The notes below the pieces were generated by a model, which was given only the letters and a program-made list of their open reading frames with translations, was not told the DNA's origin and ran no database searches. Below, piece by piece: positions 20,212-29,578 of a DNA stretch of 39,615 bases (within the stretch, counting starts at the first letter, position 1; each line of letters opens with the position of its first letter). The position numbers were made by a program, and so were the translations under genes. The DNA is from an uncultured Butyricicoccus sp. (GTDB taxonomy: Bacteria; Bacillota; Clostridia; Oscillospirales; Butyricicoccaceae), in assembly GCA_944384745.1 (NCBI GenBank), contig CALWUO010000015.1, forward strand, positions 1-39,615, given 5' to 3'.

Positions 20212-20918
20212 CATTCCAATATTTGTTTTCTCATTCGCTCAACTGCTTTTTTCTCCAGCCTTGAAACCTGAACTTGAGATACTCCAAGCAATTTTGCACA
20301 TTGTTGTTGAGTCATATTTCGCTCATATCTAAGCCGAATTATCTGTGCTTCACGCTCTGGTAATTCATTTATCATTTGCCATAAAGCGAGTTTATTTGTT
20401 ATATGTTCTTCTATGCCCTCATCGCCTATAAGTTCGCCAAGGGCTGAACCATCTTCACCAACCTCTCTTTGCAATGAATCAGTTGTCTGTGTTGCCTGTT
20501 CACACATAGCGACTTCTTCAACCGACAAACCAGAAGCATTTGCAAGTTCTGAAATTGTAACTTCTCTTCCTAGTTCATTTTCAAGTTTATTTTGCAACTG
20601 CTTTAATTTTACAGATTGCTCTTTAACCGAACGACTAACCTTTACACTTCCATCATCACGTAAAAATCTGCGTATCTCTCCCGCAATTTTGGGAACAGCA
20701 TATGTAGAAAACTGTGTGCCGAACTCTCCATCAAAACCATTAACCGCTTTTATAAATCCCAAACATGCAAGCTGATATAAATCATCTTGTTCAACACCTC
20801 GATTTATATAGCGTTTTACAATCGACCATATAAGACCACTGTTTTTTATTATAAGTTTTTCACTTGCAAGCTTATCACCTGTTTGAGCTTTTTTAATAAG
20901 TTCTAATTGCTCACTCAC
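20211..20918 (-). CDS. sigF: Sporulation sigma factor SigF (SpoIIAC)
   Basis: A 235-residue sigma-70 factor with regions 2, 3 and 4, which directs the first forespore-specific gene set. Region 2 includes DDLYQLACLGFIKAVNGFD and FSTYAVPKIAGEIRRFLRDDG (about residues 45-91); region 4 includes the helix-turn-helix MTQQQCAKLLGVSQVQVSRLEKKA (about 205-228). Identity as SigF rather than SigG rests on its place directly after spoIIAA and spoIIAB. The start is GTG and overlaps the spoIIAB stop by one base, so translation is coupled with its anti-sigma factor. Confidence 0.95.
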   Translation of the reverse strand: MSEQLELIKKAQTGDKLASEKLIIKNSGLIWSIVKRYINRGVEQDDLYQLACLGFIKAVNGFDGEFGTQFSTYAVPKIAGEIRRFLRDDGSVKVSRSVKEQSVKLKQLQNKLENELGREVTISELANASGLSVEEVAMCEQATQTTDSLQREVGEDGSALGELIGDEGIEEHITNKLALWQMINELPEREAQIIRLRYERNMTQQQCAKLLGVSQVQVSRLEKKAVERMRKQILE

Positions 20919-21358
20919 TAACGCTCCTCCCGTCCTCTGATTTTTTTAATCAGTGTGACTTGAGTGCCTTTATGTAATTTAGATTGTACTTTTAATTTAT
21001 CAGTAAAGCTTTCCATAATAGTAAAGCCCATACCAGAACGCTGTTCATCTCCTGTTGTAAACATAGGCTGTCTTGCTCTTTCAATATCCTCAATTCCACA
21101 GCCAAAATCTTTAACTTTAATTTCTGCTATATTGTCCTCGAGCAGTCTAACTGTTATATTTATTGTCCCTAATCTATCACGATATCCATGAACTACTGCG
21201 TTTGTAACCGCTTCGGACACAATGGTTTTTATGTCGTTTAATTCCTCCATTGTGGGGTCAAGTTGAGCGACAAAAGCGGCTACTGTTTGACGTGCAAAGC
21301 TTTCATTTACTGAGCGACTTTCCAGTTTCATTGACATTTTATTTGTTACTTGTTTCAT
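20918..21358 (-). CDS. spoIIAB: Anti-sigma F factor SpoIIAB (serine kinase)
   Basis: A 146-residue GHKL-fold protein that binds and inhibits SigF and phosphorylates SpoIIAA. The ATP-site motifs are intact: N box EAVTNAVVHGY (about residues 48-58), G1 DFGCGIED (about 83-90) and G2 RSGMGFTIM (about 107-115). Length fits the family. It lies five bases after spoIIAA. Confidence 0.97.
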   Translation of the reverse strand: MKQVTNKMSMKLESRSVNESFARQTVAAFVAQLDPTMEELNDIKTIVSEAVTNAVVHGYRDRLGTINITVRLLEDNIAEIKVKDFGCGIEDIERARQPMFTTGDEQRSGMGFTIMESFTDKLKVQSKLHKGTQVTLIKKIRGREER

Positions 21359-21363
21359 TAGTT

Positions 21364-21678
21364 TTACACTCCGTCTATAAACTCAATTTTTTTATTAAGA
21401 CCTGCTGTTTTAAAAATTTTCATTGCATTTGGTGGTGTTCCTTGAACTGTAAGCGTCCGCCCTGTTCTTTCCAATGCTCTTGATAGATTTAAAACCACAG
21501 CAAGTCCAGAAGAGTCCATAAAAGTAAGACCAGATAAATTTAAAACAATAGGTGAATCAATATATAGAGAAACAATATTTTCTTGATAACTTAAAATCTG
21601 TTTTGCCTCATGGTTACCAAGCTCTCCTTCTATAAAGATAACAATTTTATCACCCATTCGCTTATGTGTAATCTGCAT
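21364..21678 (-). CDS. spoIIAA: Anti-sigma F factor antagonist SpoIIAA
   Basis: A 104-residue STAS-domain protein. In its dephosphorylated form it displaces SigF from SpoIIAB in the forespore. The phosphorylation site is Ser57 in the conserved FMDSSGLAV motif (residues 53-61). First gene of the operon; GTGAGGTGAA precedes the ATG. The folC terminator lies directly upstream, so a promoter must sit within about 90 bp; I could not find a convincing sigma-H-type site there. Confidence 0.96.
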   Translation of the reverse strand: MQITHKRMGDKIVIFIEGELGNHEAKQILSYQENIVSLYIDSPIVLNLSGLTFMDSSGLAVVLNLSRALERTGRTLTVQGTPPNAMKIFKTAGLNKKIEFIDGV

Positions 21679-21693
21679 AAAATTTCACCTCAC

Positions 21694-21729
21694 TAAAAAA
21701 AGCCTGCGAACATATTACTTCACAGACTT
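21694..21729 (-). terminator. Terminator between folC and spoIIAA
   Basis: An 11-bp stem with two G-U pairs (21700-21710 with 21719-21729), followed on the minus strand by six Us. It separates the folC transcript from the sporulation operon. Confidence 0.7.
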
Positions 21730-21764
21730 ATTTTATAATAAACAAATATTCTATTTTTGCCGAA

Positions 21765-23009
21765 TTATGTAAAGCTATTAAAAAAACTCTCTGCCTCACC
21801 AATTAAATAAAGCGAACCGCAAATTATAACAACATCTTCCTTTGGAATTTCAAGAGCCTTTCTAAATGCATCATAGGAATTTTTAAAAATTTGCACTTTC
21901 TTATTGAAATATTTTGCAAGCTCATAAACGTCCATCGCTCTAGGATTATTAGGCTCAGTTATTATAATAGAGTCACTGAGCGAATTTAAAACATTTATGC
22001 AAGATTTTATATCTTTATCGGATACCATTCCAATTATAAGATGTAGTTTTCTATCATTTAAAATAGTTTTAACTGTATTTGCAATGCTATTTACACCATC
22101 TATATTATGTCCGCCATCAAGAAAAATAAGCGGATTTTTATATATTTTCTCCATTCTTCCGCAGATTTTAGCACATTTAAGCCCTTGTTTTATAGCACTT
22201 TCTGGTATATTCCAGCCTATATTTTTAAGCTCAAAAATTGTTTGTAATGCGGTTTGAGCATTTTGTATTTGGTGCTTACCTATCATAGAAATTCTATATT
22301 CCTCATTTTTAAATATAAAACTTGCACCGTTTAAATCATATTGTGATTTAAAAATCTGTTCAGGTTCAATTATATCTGGTTTTACAGCCTTTAAAACAGA
22401 TAAAACTTCATCTTTTTGACCAAAAGCGGTAACAGCTTTGCAATTTGGCTTTATAATTCCAGCTTTTGTGCTTGCAATTTCTGAAAGAGTATCACCTAAA
22501 ACCTGCGTATGGTCAAGTGAAATTGGAGTTATAACTGCAACTTCTGGCTTTTTTATAATATTAGTTGCATCAAATGAACCGCCTAAACCTGTTTCTAAAA
22601 CAACAATATCACATTTTTGTTCTAAAAAATATAAAAACGCTAAAGCGGTCACAAATTCAAATTCCCCGATTTTTTCACCATCTGGAATTTTTATAGTTTT
22701 CTCTGCTTGACTTACTTTGTTTGTAAGTCTTTCAAGGTCAAAATCATTTATCATTTGACCATTTATTTTTATTCGCTCATTGAATTTTACAAGAAAAGGA
22801 GAAGTAAAAAGCCCTGTTTTATAACCTGCTTTCTGCATAACACTTGCAATCATAGTTGCAGTGCTACCTTTACCATTTGTACCCGCTAAATGTATAAATT
22901 TAAGTTTATCTTGAGGATTTTCAAGTGCATTGCAAAGGGCTTTTATTCTATGAAGTCCCGCTTTACCCGAAAATCTACCATGTGAGTGAATATGTTCTAT
23001 TGCATTCAT
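21765..23009 (-). CDS. folC: Bifunctional folylpolyglutamate synthase / dihydrofolate synthase
   Basis: A 414-residue Mur-ligase-fold enzyme that adds glutamate to dihydropteroate and to tetrahydrofolate. The P-loop GTNGKGST is at residues 43-50, the omega-loop region GLFTSPFLVKFNERIKING follows at about 64-82, and GLGGSFDATNI and ISLDHTQVLGDTL (Mg/ATP site) are intact. The C-terminal Mur-type domain includes DGGHNIDG. Complete length. The gene lies between valS and the spoIIA operon, with its own terminators on both sides. Confidence 0.95.
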   Translation of the reverse strand: MNAIEHIHSHGRFSGKAGLHRIKALCNALENPQDKLKFIHLAGTNGKGSTATMIASVMQKAGYKTGLFTSPFLVKFNERIKINGQMINDFDLERLTNKVSQAEKTIKIPDGEKIGEFEFVTALAFLYFLEQKCDIVVLETGLGGSFDATNIIKKPEVAVITPISLDHTQVLGDTLSEIASTKAGIIKPNCKAVTAFGQKDEVLSVLKAVKPDIIEPEQIFKSQYDLNGASFIFKNEEYRISMIGKHQIQNAQTALQTIFELKNIGWNIPESAIKQGLKCAKICGRMEKIYKNPLIFLDGGHNIDGVNSIANTVKTILNDRKLHLIIGMVSDKDIKSCINVLNSLSDSIIITEPNNPRAMDVYELAKYFNKKVQIFKNSYDAFRKALEIPKEDVVIICGSLYLIGEAESFFNSFT

Positions 23010-23032
23010 TTAAATCCCCCTATAATAAAAAA

Positions 23033-23064
23033 ACAAAAGCAGAGGAGATTTTTTCTCCCCTGCT
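23033..23064 (-). terminator. Terminator after valS
   Basis: An 11-bp stem with one mismatch or G-U pair (AGCAGAGGAGA at 23038-23048 with TCTCCCCTGCT at 23054-23064), followed on the minus strand by UUUGUUUUUUU. Confidence 0.85.
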
Positions 23065-23075
23065 GTTAAATTGTT

Positions 23076-25703
23076 TTATCCAAGTGCCGCAAGACTTGCG
23101 TTTAGTTTATCCATAAGTTCTTGATACTTAGCTGCTTTTTCTCTTTCCTGAGCGATAACAGCCGCTGGTGCTTTTGCTACAAAGCCCTCATTATTTAGCT
23201 TTTTCATAACAAAATCAATGTCTTTTTGAACTTTTGCCTTTTCTTTTTCAAGTCTAGCCTTTTCCTTTTCAAAGTCAACCAGTTCACCCATAGGCATGTA
23301 AACCTGAGCACCCTTAGTAACAACAGAAACCATATTTTCTACATTTGAAAGTGCAGCATCTACAAACTGAATTTCAGAAGCATATGCAAGTTTAGCAAAA
23401 AATGTTGAACCAGCCTCATAAGCTGAACGGTTTTCTGTAAATAGAATAACCTTTGCTTTTTTAGATGGTGGAACATTCATTTCTGCACGTCTTGCACGAA
23501 TTGCACGAATAGTATCCATAATTGTTTCAACTTGCTCTGTTTCTACTGTAAAGTTTAAGCTGTCCTGATATTCTGGCCACTTAGAAACCATAATACTTTC
23601 ACCCTCGTGAGGGAGTGCCTGCCAAATGGTTTCAGTGATAAATGGCATGAATGGGTGTAAAAGTTTCATTGTATTGGATAACACATAACATAAAACCTTC
23701 TGGGCGTTCTCATTAGCCTCTACATTGTCCTTATTTTGCAGACGAGGTTTTACAATTTCAATATACCAATCACAGAAATTATCCCAAATGAAATCATAGA
23801 GTTTTTGAACTGCAAGACCTAATTCATACTTATCAATATTTTCAGTTACAGCCTTAACAAGTTCATTGAATTTAGATAGTATCCACTTATCTTCAAGAGC
23901 AAGCGTTTTAGGAAGTTCTGCTTTATCAATAGTTAAATTCATCTGAATGAAACGAGACGCATTCCAAATCTTATTTGCAAAGTTACGGCTAGATTCAACC
24001 TTTTCAGTAGAGAAACGCATATCATTTCCTGGAGAGTTACCAGTAACAAGGGTGAAACGCAGAGCATCAGCACCATATTTATCAATAATTTCTAGTGGGT
24101 CAATACCGTTGCCAAGTGACTTAGACATTTTTCTGCCTTGTGCATCACGAACAAGACCATGAATATAAACGGTTTTGAATGGTTCTTCTTTCATTTGCTC
24201 CATACCAGAGAAAATCATACGAGCAACCCAGAAGAAAATAATGTCATAACCTGTTACAAGTACACTTGTAGGATAGAAATAATCTAGTTCTTTTGTCTTT
24301 TCTGGCCAGCCAAGGGTTGAGAAAGGCCACAATGCAGAAGAGAACCATGTATCAAGCACATCTTCCTCTTGACGCATATGTTTACCGCCACACTTAGGGC
24401 AAACAGTAACATCTTCTCTAGCGACAACCATTTCACCACAATCATCACAGTAATAAGCTGGAATGCGATGACCCCACCAAAGCTGACGAGAAATACACCA
24501 ATCGTGTACATTTTCCATCCAACGAAGATATGTTTTAGAGAAACGCTCTGGCACAAACTTAACTCTTCCATCATTTACAACGTCCATAGCAGGTTTAGCA
24601 AGAGGTGCCATTTTTACAAACCATTGGGCGGAAGTCATAGGCTCAACAGTAGTACCACAACGATAACAAGTGCCTACATTATGCTCATGCTCTTCAATTT
24701 TAACAAGATAACCGCCCTCTTCAAGGTCTTTAATAACAGCCTCACGACAAGCGTAACGGTCAAGACCTTGATATTTACCGCCGTTTTCATTAACAGTTGC
24801 ATCTTCATTAAATACTAGAATTTGCTCTAGGTTATGGCGTTGACCCATTTCAAAGTCATTAGGGTCATGGCAAGGAGTGACTTTAACACAACCTGTACCA
24901 AATTCCATATCAACATATTCATCGCCAAAGATTGGGATTTCTCTGTTCATAATAGGCAGTATACAGGTTTTACCAATAAGGTGTTTATAACGCTCATCAT
25001 TAGGGTTAACAGCAACACCAGTGTCACCCATAAATGTTTCTGGACGGGTTGTAGCTACAACAAGCTCACCAGAACCATCAGCAAGTGGATAACGTAAATG
25101 CCATAACTTACCTGCTTGATTTTCATATTCAACTTCAGCATCAGAAAGTGCAGTCGCACAATTAGGACACCAGTTTATAATTCTATGACCTTTATAGATT
25201 AAACCTTTTTCATAGAGATTTACAAAAACCTCTTTAACTGCTTTAGAACAGCCCTCGTCCATTGTGAAACGCTCACGACGCCAATCACATGAAGAACCAA
25301 GTTTTTTAAGCTGCTCTATAATACGGGAGCCATATTGATGTTTCCAGTCCCAAACACGCTCTAAAAACTTTTCTCTGCCTAAATCATAACGAGTTAAACC
25401 CTCTTCTTTACGCAGATTTTCTTCTACCTTAATCTGAGTTGCAATACCTGCATGGTCAGTTCCTGGCATCCATAAAGCAGAATAACCTTGCATACGCTTA
25501 AAGCGAATTAAGATATCTTGAAGAGTTTCGTCAAAAGCGTGACCCATATGAAGTTGACCTGTTACATTTGGAGGCGGAATTACAATAGTAAATGGCTTTT
25601 TGTTTTCATCAACCTCTGCATTGAAAAAACCGCTGTCATTCCAGAATTTATACAGTTTTTCCTCGGTTGCAGAGGGGTCATATGTCTTTGGAAGTTCTTT
25701 CAT
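23076..25703 (-). CDS. valS: Valyl-tRNA synthetase
   Basis: An 875-residue class Ia aminoacyl-tRNA synthetase that charges tRNA-Val. HMGH (residues 52-55) is the HIGH motif and [14 protein letters not shown] holds the KMSKS motif; between them are the editing domain and cysteine clusters ([22 protein letters not shown]). The C-terminal ~65 residues form the tRNA-binding coiled coil ([18 protein letters not shown]). The frame stays open upstream to 25814, but those 37 codons lie inside the T-box leader and have no ribosome site; [10 protein letters not shown] at 25703 is the real start, with GAGAGG about 13 nt before it. Confidence 0.97.
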   Translation of the reverse strand: MKELPKTYDPSATEEKLYKFWNDSGFFNAEVDENKKPFTIVIPPPNVTGQLHMGHAFDETLQDILIRFKRMQGYSALWMPGTDHAGIATQIKVEENLRKEEGLTRYDLGREKFLERVWDWKHQYGSRIIEQLKKLGSSCDWRRERFTMDEGCSKAVKEVFVNLYEKGLIYKGHRIINWCPNCATALSDAEVEYENQAGKLWHLRYPLADGSGELVVATTRPETFMGDTGVAVNPNDERYKHLIGKTCILPIMNREIPIFGDEYVDMEFGTGCVKVTPCHDPNDFEMGQRHNLEQILVFNEDATVNENGGKYQGLDRYACREAVIKDLEEGGYLVKIEEHEHNVGTCYRCGTTVEPMTSAQWFVKMAPLAKPAMDVVNDGRVKFVPERFSKTYLRWMENVHDWCISRQLWWGHRIPAYYCDDCGEMVVAREDVTVCPKCGGKHMRQEEDVLDTWFSSALWPFSTLGWPEKTKELDYFYPTSVLVTGYDIIFFWVARMIFSGMEQMKEEPFKTVYIHGLVRDAQGRKMSKSLGNGIDPLEIIDKYGADALRFTLVTGNSPGNDMRFSTEKVESSRNFANKIWNASRFIQMNLTIDKAELPKTLALEDKWILSKFNELVKAVTENIDKYELGLAVQKLYDFIWDNFCDWYIEIVKPRLQNKDNVEANENAQKVLCYVLSNTMKLLHPFMPFITETIWQALPHEGESIMVSKWPEYQDSLNFTVETEQVETIMDTIRAIRARRAEMNVPPSKKAKVILFTENRSAYEAGSTFFAKLAYASEIQFVDAALSNVENMVSVVTKGAQVYMPMGELVDFEKEKARLEKEKAKVQKDIDFVMKKLNNEGFVAKAPAAVIAQEREKAAKYQELMDKLNASLAALG

Positions 25704-25731
25704 AGACTTATTTATTCCTCTCTTAATATAA

Positions 25732-25978
25732 TAAAAAAACCCACGTCCTAATTTTAGGACGAAGGGCAAAAACTCCGTGGTACCACCTAAATTCAAAGCA
25801 TAAAAGCTTTGCACTTTAAAAATCTTTAACGCAGATTAAACGAATACACCTAATAAAAAGATTTTTTGTTCAGCATATCAGCTCACAGGCTACCTTCATT
25901 CTGCTTTTACCAAGGCTTGCACCGACCGCCTTTTCTCTTTAGGCAAAAAACAGAGTTACTCCTCCTGTTCATAGCTTT
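25732..25978 (-). promoter_or_regulatory. T-box riboswitch leader of valS
   Basis: The minus strand carries the T-box core AGGTGGTACCACGGAG (25773-25788), then a terminator hairpin CGTCCTAA/TTAGGACG (25744-25761) and a U run (25732-25739). Upstream is a long Stem I region (about 25860-25970) with AACAGGAGGAGTAACTC near its base. A GTA triplet at 25891-25893, within GAAGGTAGCC on the 3' side of Stem I, is the likely valine specifier codon. Uncharged tRNA-Val would stabilise the antiterminator and turn on valS. Confidence 0.93.
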
Positions 25979-26090
25979 TTCAATTTGAAATTATTTTTAT
26001 TATAAACATTTTAAACTTTTATGTCAAGCGAGTTTATATAAAACATATATATACTAATTTAGCCAATTTAAATATATTTATAACATATTA

Positions 26091-26119
26091 TTGACTTTGT
26101 TTAGTAATATTGGTAAAAT
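26091..26119 (+). promoter_or_regulatory. Promoter of the first lipoprotein gene
   Basis: TTGACT (26091-26096), a 17-nt spacer and TAAAAT (26114-26119): a near-consensus vegetative promoter, about 30 bp before the start codon. Confidence 0.8.
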
Positions 26120-26149
26120 AAGTACATAAATTATATAGGGGGTATGTTT

Positions 26150-26665
26150 ATGAAAAAAACAAATTCACTAAAGAAAATTCTTGTTGGTATTACCGCATTT
26201 TGTATGGTATTCTCATTAGTTGCATGTGGCAATGATAATTCTAATGATAATGCTTCTAAATCTAACACTGGTAATACTTCCCAATCAGAACAACAAACTG
26301 CCTTATCAAAAGAAGATTATCAAGCTTCTTTTTCTCAACTTTCGGCTGATTTGCAATCAATTCAATCTCAAGCTTCTAACATAGATTTAACTGATGTTGA
26401 TGCTGCTAAATCACTTCTTGAGGATTTGAAAAAGCCATTTTCTGACTTCATGAACCAAGTTCCTCCTGCTGAATATAAAGAGGCTCATGAAAAAATTACA
26501 TCTGGTTGCCAAGCTATGATTGATTATATTGATGCATGCTCTGCTTTAGTTGGTGAAACAGATACCACAAAAATTCAAGAAGCAACTGGAACATTGACTG
26601 GATACTTACAGACCGCTGTCAATGATTTGATGGAAGGTTCTGAGCTTATTTCTTCTACTAATTAA
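26150..26665 (+). CDS. Lipoprotein of unknown function (paralogue 1)
   Basis: A 171-residue secreted lipoprotein. The N-terminus is a positively charged region plus hydrophobic core ending in the lipobox LVAC (cysteine about residue 25), so the protein should be lipid-anchored outside the membrane. A Ser/Asn/Gln-rich linker follows (about 26-52), then a helical domain with KEDYQASFSQLSADLQ, FSDFMNQVPPAEYKEAHEKI and GCQAMIDYIDACSAL. I chose the ATG at 26150 because AGGGGGT lies 6 nt before it. The mature domain is clearly paralogous to the next gene. No named family recognised. Confidence 0.82.
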   Translation: MKKTNSLKKILVGITAFCMVFSLVACGNDNSNDNASKSNTGNTSQSEQQTALSKEDYQASFSQLSADLQSIQSQASNIDLTDVDAAKSLLEDLKKPFSDFMNQVPPAEYKEAHEKITSGCQAMIDYIDACSALVGETDTTKIQEATGTLTGYLQTAVNDLMEGSELISSTN

Positions 26666-26673
26666 ATATAAAG

Positions 26674-26708
26674 AACAGGCATTTCATTCGTATATGCCTG
26701 TTTTTTTG
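26674..26708 (+). terminator. Terminator between the two lipoprotein genes
   Basis: A perfect 9-bp stem AACAGGCAT (26674-26682) with ATGCCTGTT (26694-26702), followed by a run of Ts. Confidence 0.85.
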
Positions 26709-26748
26709 TATCATAATTGTATAATATTTTCTATTTTCCTTAAATCCA

Positions 26749-26777
26749 TTGACTGTTTATATAAAGCTAGTTATAAT
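26749..26777 (+). promoter_or_regulatory. Promoter of the second lipoprotein gene
   Basis: TTGACT (26749-26754), a 17-nt spacer and a perfect TATAAT (26772-26777), about 27 bp before the start codon. Confidence 0.85.
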
Positions 26778-26803
26778 GTCCGTAATAAAGGAGGTTTTTC
26801 CAG

Positions 26804-27238
26804 ATGAGAAAGAAAATTATAACTGGTATGGTAGCACTTGGCTTAATTATTTCTTTGACTGCTTGTAATTCATCTTCTGCTATGAGCAAAGATGATTATG
26901 AAAAAGCTGTTTCACAAATCGCTGTTGATATTTATACATTGTCTGACAATCTTTCAAATATAAATTCTAAAGATGTTGAACAGGCTAAAAAGACACTTGA
27001 AGAATCAAAAAAAGCGTTCAGCGATTTTTTAGACATCACTCCACCAAAACAATATGCTGAGGCACATGAAAAAATTAAATCTGGCTGTAAATCTATGGTA
27101 GATATTATTGAACAATCAAGTGAAGCACTTGATACAAGTGACAGCACACAAAAGAAAGAAATTGAAGAAAAAATAAATCAAAGCCTTGAAAATGCACTTT
27201 ATAATTTAATTGATGGCTCTGAACTTATGGATAAATAG
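26804..27238 (+). CDS. Lipoprotein of unknown function (paralogue 2)
   Basis: 144 residues with a signal sequence ending in the lipobox LTAC (cysteine about residue 21) and AAAGGAGG before the ATG. The mature part aligns along its whole length with paralogue 1: both have S-K-(E/D)-D-Y, the FSDF(M/L)-PP-(E/Q)Y-EAHEKI-SGC block, and a C-terminal NDL/YNL-(M/I)-(E/D)-GSEL. It lacks most of the Ser/Asn-rich linker. The tandem pair looks like a gene duplication. The domain is predicted all-helical, and function is unknown; the invariant Cys in SGC is not part of the lipobox. Confidence 0.82.
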   Translation: MRKKIITGMVALGLIISLTACNSSSAMSKDDYEKAVSQIAVDIYTLSDNLSNINSKDVEQAKKTLEESKKAFSDFLDITPPKQYAEAHEKIKSGCKSMVDIIEQSSEALDTSDSTQKKEIEEKINQSLENALYNLIDGSELMDK

Positions 27239-27239
27239 A

Positions 27240-27270
27240 AATCGAGCCATTAAAGGCTCGATTATTTTTT
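27240..27270 (+). terminator. Terminator after the second lipoprotein gene
   Basis: A perfect 9-bp stem AATCGAGCC (27240-27248) with GGCTCGATT (27255-27263), then ATTTTTT. It may also slow transcription from the converging phosphoribosyltransferase gene, though the U tail on that side is weak. Confidence 0.8.
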
Positions 27271-27907
27271 AGATTTTGAAGTAACCAAAACTATTTACAA
27301 GAGCCTCTATTGGCAAGCCCTTTTTACATTTTGGGCAATCCATAGCAGGATAATGTGCATAATCTGGTATATCATTTATATGAAATAGTGAATGAATAGG
27401 CACTTTTTCCACATGGTCAACTGCACTAAAAATTGTCGATACAGCCACAGCATGACCTTTATAATAATTTATGCACTCTATGCTTTGTTCGACTGTTTTT
27501 CCTGTTACAACCGATGAAACAAGCACTAAAACATTTCTGTTTTCGATTAGTGGGCGAACATTATCACGGAATATCATTTGACCTGCCATATTTATTTCAG
27601 GTGTTATAACATGAATACATTCACCACGGTTTATACCTCTAAAGCCATCTTTAGATAGTTTTTGTGCAAGGAAACCACCTATCATCTGAGTTTCATCTAA
27701 ACACATAATTGTATGAACAACTGTTGATGAAGTATACTTATGAGCTAAAAGATGTCCACATTCTTCTGCCATACGCTGATTGGTTTTACATTCGGTCATA
27801 TCTAAATAATAGTTGACATGAGAATGTTTGGTAGAAAAATGTCCACTTACAGCTTTTAATGTTATTCTGCCCGATGTGCTTGGCAATTTAATGATTTTTC
27901 TTTCCAT
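27269..27907 (-). CDS. Orotate phosphoribosyltransferase-like protein with an altered PRPP motif
   Basis: 212 residues with the general form of a type I phosphoribosyltransferase related to PyrE. The PRPP-binding loop, usually two acidic residues followed by a Thr/Gly-rich loop, is here NVLVLVSSVVTGKTVEQS (about residues 127-144): the acidic pair is replaced by Ser-Ser while the TGKT loop is kept. The C-terminal region has a single CPKC pair, which may bind metal as a dimer. AGGAGG lies 8 nt before the ATG. It diverges from pyrB-pyrI, which supports a link to pyrimidine metabolism, either as a modified OPRT or as a regulator that binds nucleotides. Confidence 0.6.
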   Translation of the reverse strand: MERKIIKLPSTSGRITLKAVSGHFSTKHSHVNYYLDMTECKTNQRMAEECGHLLAHKYTSSTVVHTIMCLDETQMIGGFLAQKLSKDGFRGINRGECIHVITPEINMAGQMIFRDNVRPLIENRNVLVLVSSVVTGKTVEQSIECINYYKGHAVAVSTIFSAVDHVEKVPIHSLFHINDIPDYAHYPAMDCPKCKKGLPIEALVNSFGYFKI

Positions 27908-28032
27908 AGACTCGCCTCCTAACGTTTGTATTTATTATACAGCATAATGTATTAAATTGCAACGATACATTGTGCAATATGCCATTTTTAAATTATTATG
28001 TTTTTATAATTTTATTTTATTGAAAATTTCAC

Positions 28033-28061
28033 TAGACAAGCATGATTATTGCTACTATCAT
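28033..28061 (+). promoter_or_regulatory. Possible promoter of pyrB
   Basis: TAGACA (28033-28038), a 17-nt spacer and TATCAT (28056-28061), about 45 bp before the start codon. No pyr-leader antiterminator or terminator hairpin is visible between it and pyrB. Confidence 0.4.
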
Positions 28062-28104
28062 TATATAAAGAAATCGGTAACATAAAACTGAATTGGAGGA
28101 AATT

Positions 28105-29037
28105 ATGCGTCATTTGATTGACCCTCTCGACCTTTCTGTCGAAGAAATTGATTCACTCTTAAAGCTAGCAGATGATATTGTTGCAAATCCTGAGAAATAT
28201 CAAAATGTATGTGCACATAAAAAGCTAGCTACTCTATTCTATGAGCCGTCCACCCGTACACGCCTATCTTTTGAGGCAGCTATGCTAAATCTAGGCGGTT
28301 CAGTGCTTGGCTTTTCCAGTGCAGACTCTTCCTCTGCATCAAAAGGCGAAAGCATAGCAGACACTATACGTGTCATCTCATGCTATGCTGATATTGTTGC
28401 AATGCGTCACCCTAAAGAGGGTGCTCCACTTCGTGCAGCTCGTTACTCTACAATCCCTGTTATTAATGCAGGTGATGGCGGTCATCAACACCCAACACAG
28501 ACACTAACCGACCTTATGACAATTCGCAGACGTAAAGGTAGACTTTGTGACCTTACCATTGGTTTATGTGGCGACTTAAAATTTGGTCGTACTGTACATT
28601 CTCTTATCAAATCACTTTCACGCTATAAAAATATCCGTTTTATACTTATTTCCCCTGAAGAACTTCGTGTTCCTGAATATATTATAAGTGAAGTTCTTGC
28701 ACCAAAAGGTATTGAATTTGAACAAGTGACAAGCCTTGAAGATGCTATGCCAAAACTTGATATTCTTTATATGACTCGTGTTCAGCGTGAACGTTTCTTC
28801 AATGAAGAAGATTATATACGTTTAAAAGACACTTATATTTTAAATGCTGATAAAATGCAGCTTGCAAGAGAAGATATGGCTGTACTTCACCCGCTACCTC
28901 GTGTAAATGAAATCACTCTTGAAGTTGATGATGACCCTCGTGCAGCATATTTTGAGCAAGCTCAAAACGGTGTTTATGTCCGTATGGCTCTTATTATGAC
29001 ACTTCTTGGACTTGTGCAGGAGGATAATAACCAATGA
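28105..29037 (+). CDS. pyrB: Aspartate carbamoyltransferase catalytic subunit
   Basis: A 310-residue enzyme that joins carbamoyl phosphate and aspartate in the second step of pyrimidine synthesis. The carbamoyl-phosphate motif [13 protein letters not shown] (about residues 44-56), [13 protein letters not shown] (about 128-140) and the C-terminal HPLPRVNEI are intact. The ATG at 28105 follows TTGGAGGA; an upstream in-frame TTG is part of that ribosome site. It overlaps pyrI by 4 nt, so a class B type PyrB6-PyrI6 holoenzyme with allosteric control is expected. Confidence 0.97.
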   Translation: MRHLIDPLDLSVEEIDSLLKLADDIVANPEKYQNVCAHKKLATLFYEPSTRTRLSFEAAMLNLGGSVLGFSSADSSSASKGESIADTIRVISCYADIVAMRHPKEGAPLRAARYSTIPVINAGDGGHQHPTQTLTDLMTIRRRKGRLCDLTIGLCGDLKFGRTVHSLIKSLSRYKNIRFILISPEELRVPEYIISEVLAPKGIEFEQVTSLEDAMPKLDILYMTRVQRERFFNEEDYIRLKDTYILNADKMQLAREDMAVLHPLPRVNEITLEVDDDPRAAYFEQAQNGVYVRMALIMTLLGLVQEDNNQ

Positions 29038-29459
29038 TTAATATTGATTCCATTCAAAATGGTCTGGTAATCGACCATATAAAAGCAGGCACTGGCATGG
29101 AGCTTTATCATTTAGCTGGTCTTGACAAGCTTGATTGCTGTGTTGCTATAATAAGAAATGCACGTTCTAACAAGCATGGTCACAAAGATATTATTAAAAT
29201 TGAAAGCATGATTGACCTTGACCTTGATGTTCTAGGTTACGTTGACCCTGATATTACTATTGATGTTATCCGTGATGGTATTATTGTTGAAAAGAAAAAA
29301 CTTGCAAAGCCTCGACGCCTTGTAAATGTTATTAAGTGCAAAAACCCTCGTTGTATAACTTCTATTGAAGAGGGTATAGAACATATCTTCTATCTTTCTG
29401 AAAACGGACGTTATCGCTGTACATATTGCGAGCAAGAACACGGAGAAAACCGAAATTAA
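29034..29459 (+). CDS. pyrI: Aspartate carbamoyltransferase regulatory subunit
   Basis: A 141-residue allosteric subunit. The N-terminal nucleotide-binding domain begins [21 protein letters not shown]; the C-terminal zinc domain has the four cysteines CKNPRC and CTYC (about residues 103-135) needed to contact PyrB. ATGA overlap with pyrB gives coupled translation. CTP/ATP control of pyrimidine synthesis is the known role. Confidence 0.97.
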   Translation: MINIDSIQNGLVIDHIKAGTGMELYHLAGLDKLDCCVAIIRNARSNKHGHKDIIKIESMIDLDLDVLGYVDPDITIDVIRDGIIVEKKKLAKPRRLVNVIKCKNPRCITSIEEGIEHIFYLSENGRYRCTYCEQEHGENRN

Positions 29460-29466
29460 CAATTTT

Positions 29467-29499
29467 CTGCTAGAATATTTTTATTCTAGCAGTTTTTTT
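29467..29499 (+). terminator. Terminator after pyrBI
   Basis: A 9-bp stem CTGCTAGAA (29467-29475) with TTCTAGCAG (29484-29492), followed by seven Ts. Confidence 0.88.
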
Positions 29500-29578
29500 A
29501 TATATGCTATATTTCTATTAAGTTTTTACAGCTTTTATGTTATAATTATGTTATTATCCACGCAAAGGGGGCATTTTT

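Noticed and set aside
20211..21678. Annotation as rsbW/rsbV/sigB stress system
   Set aside because: The gene order, sizes and sigma sequence fit spoIIAA-spoIIAB-sigF, and the organism shows other spore-former traits; SigB operons carry additional rsb genes.
25704..25814. N-terminal extension of ValRS by 37 residues
   Set aside because: The DNA is the T-box terminator and core, there is no ribosome site at 25814, and [10 protein letters not shown] is the normal ValRS beginning.
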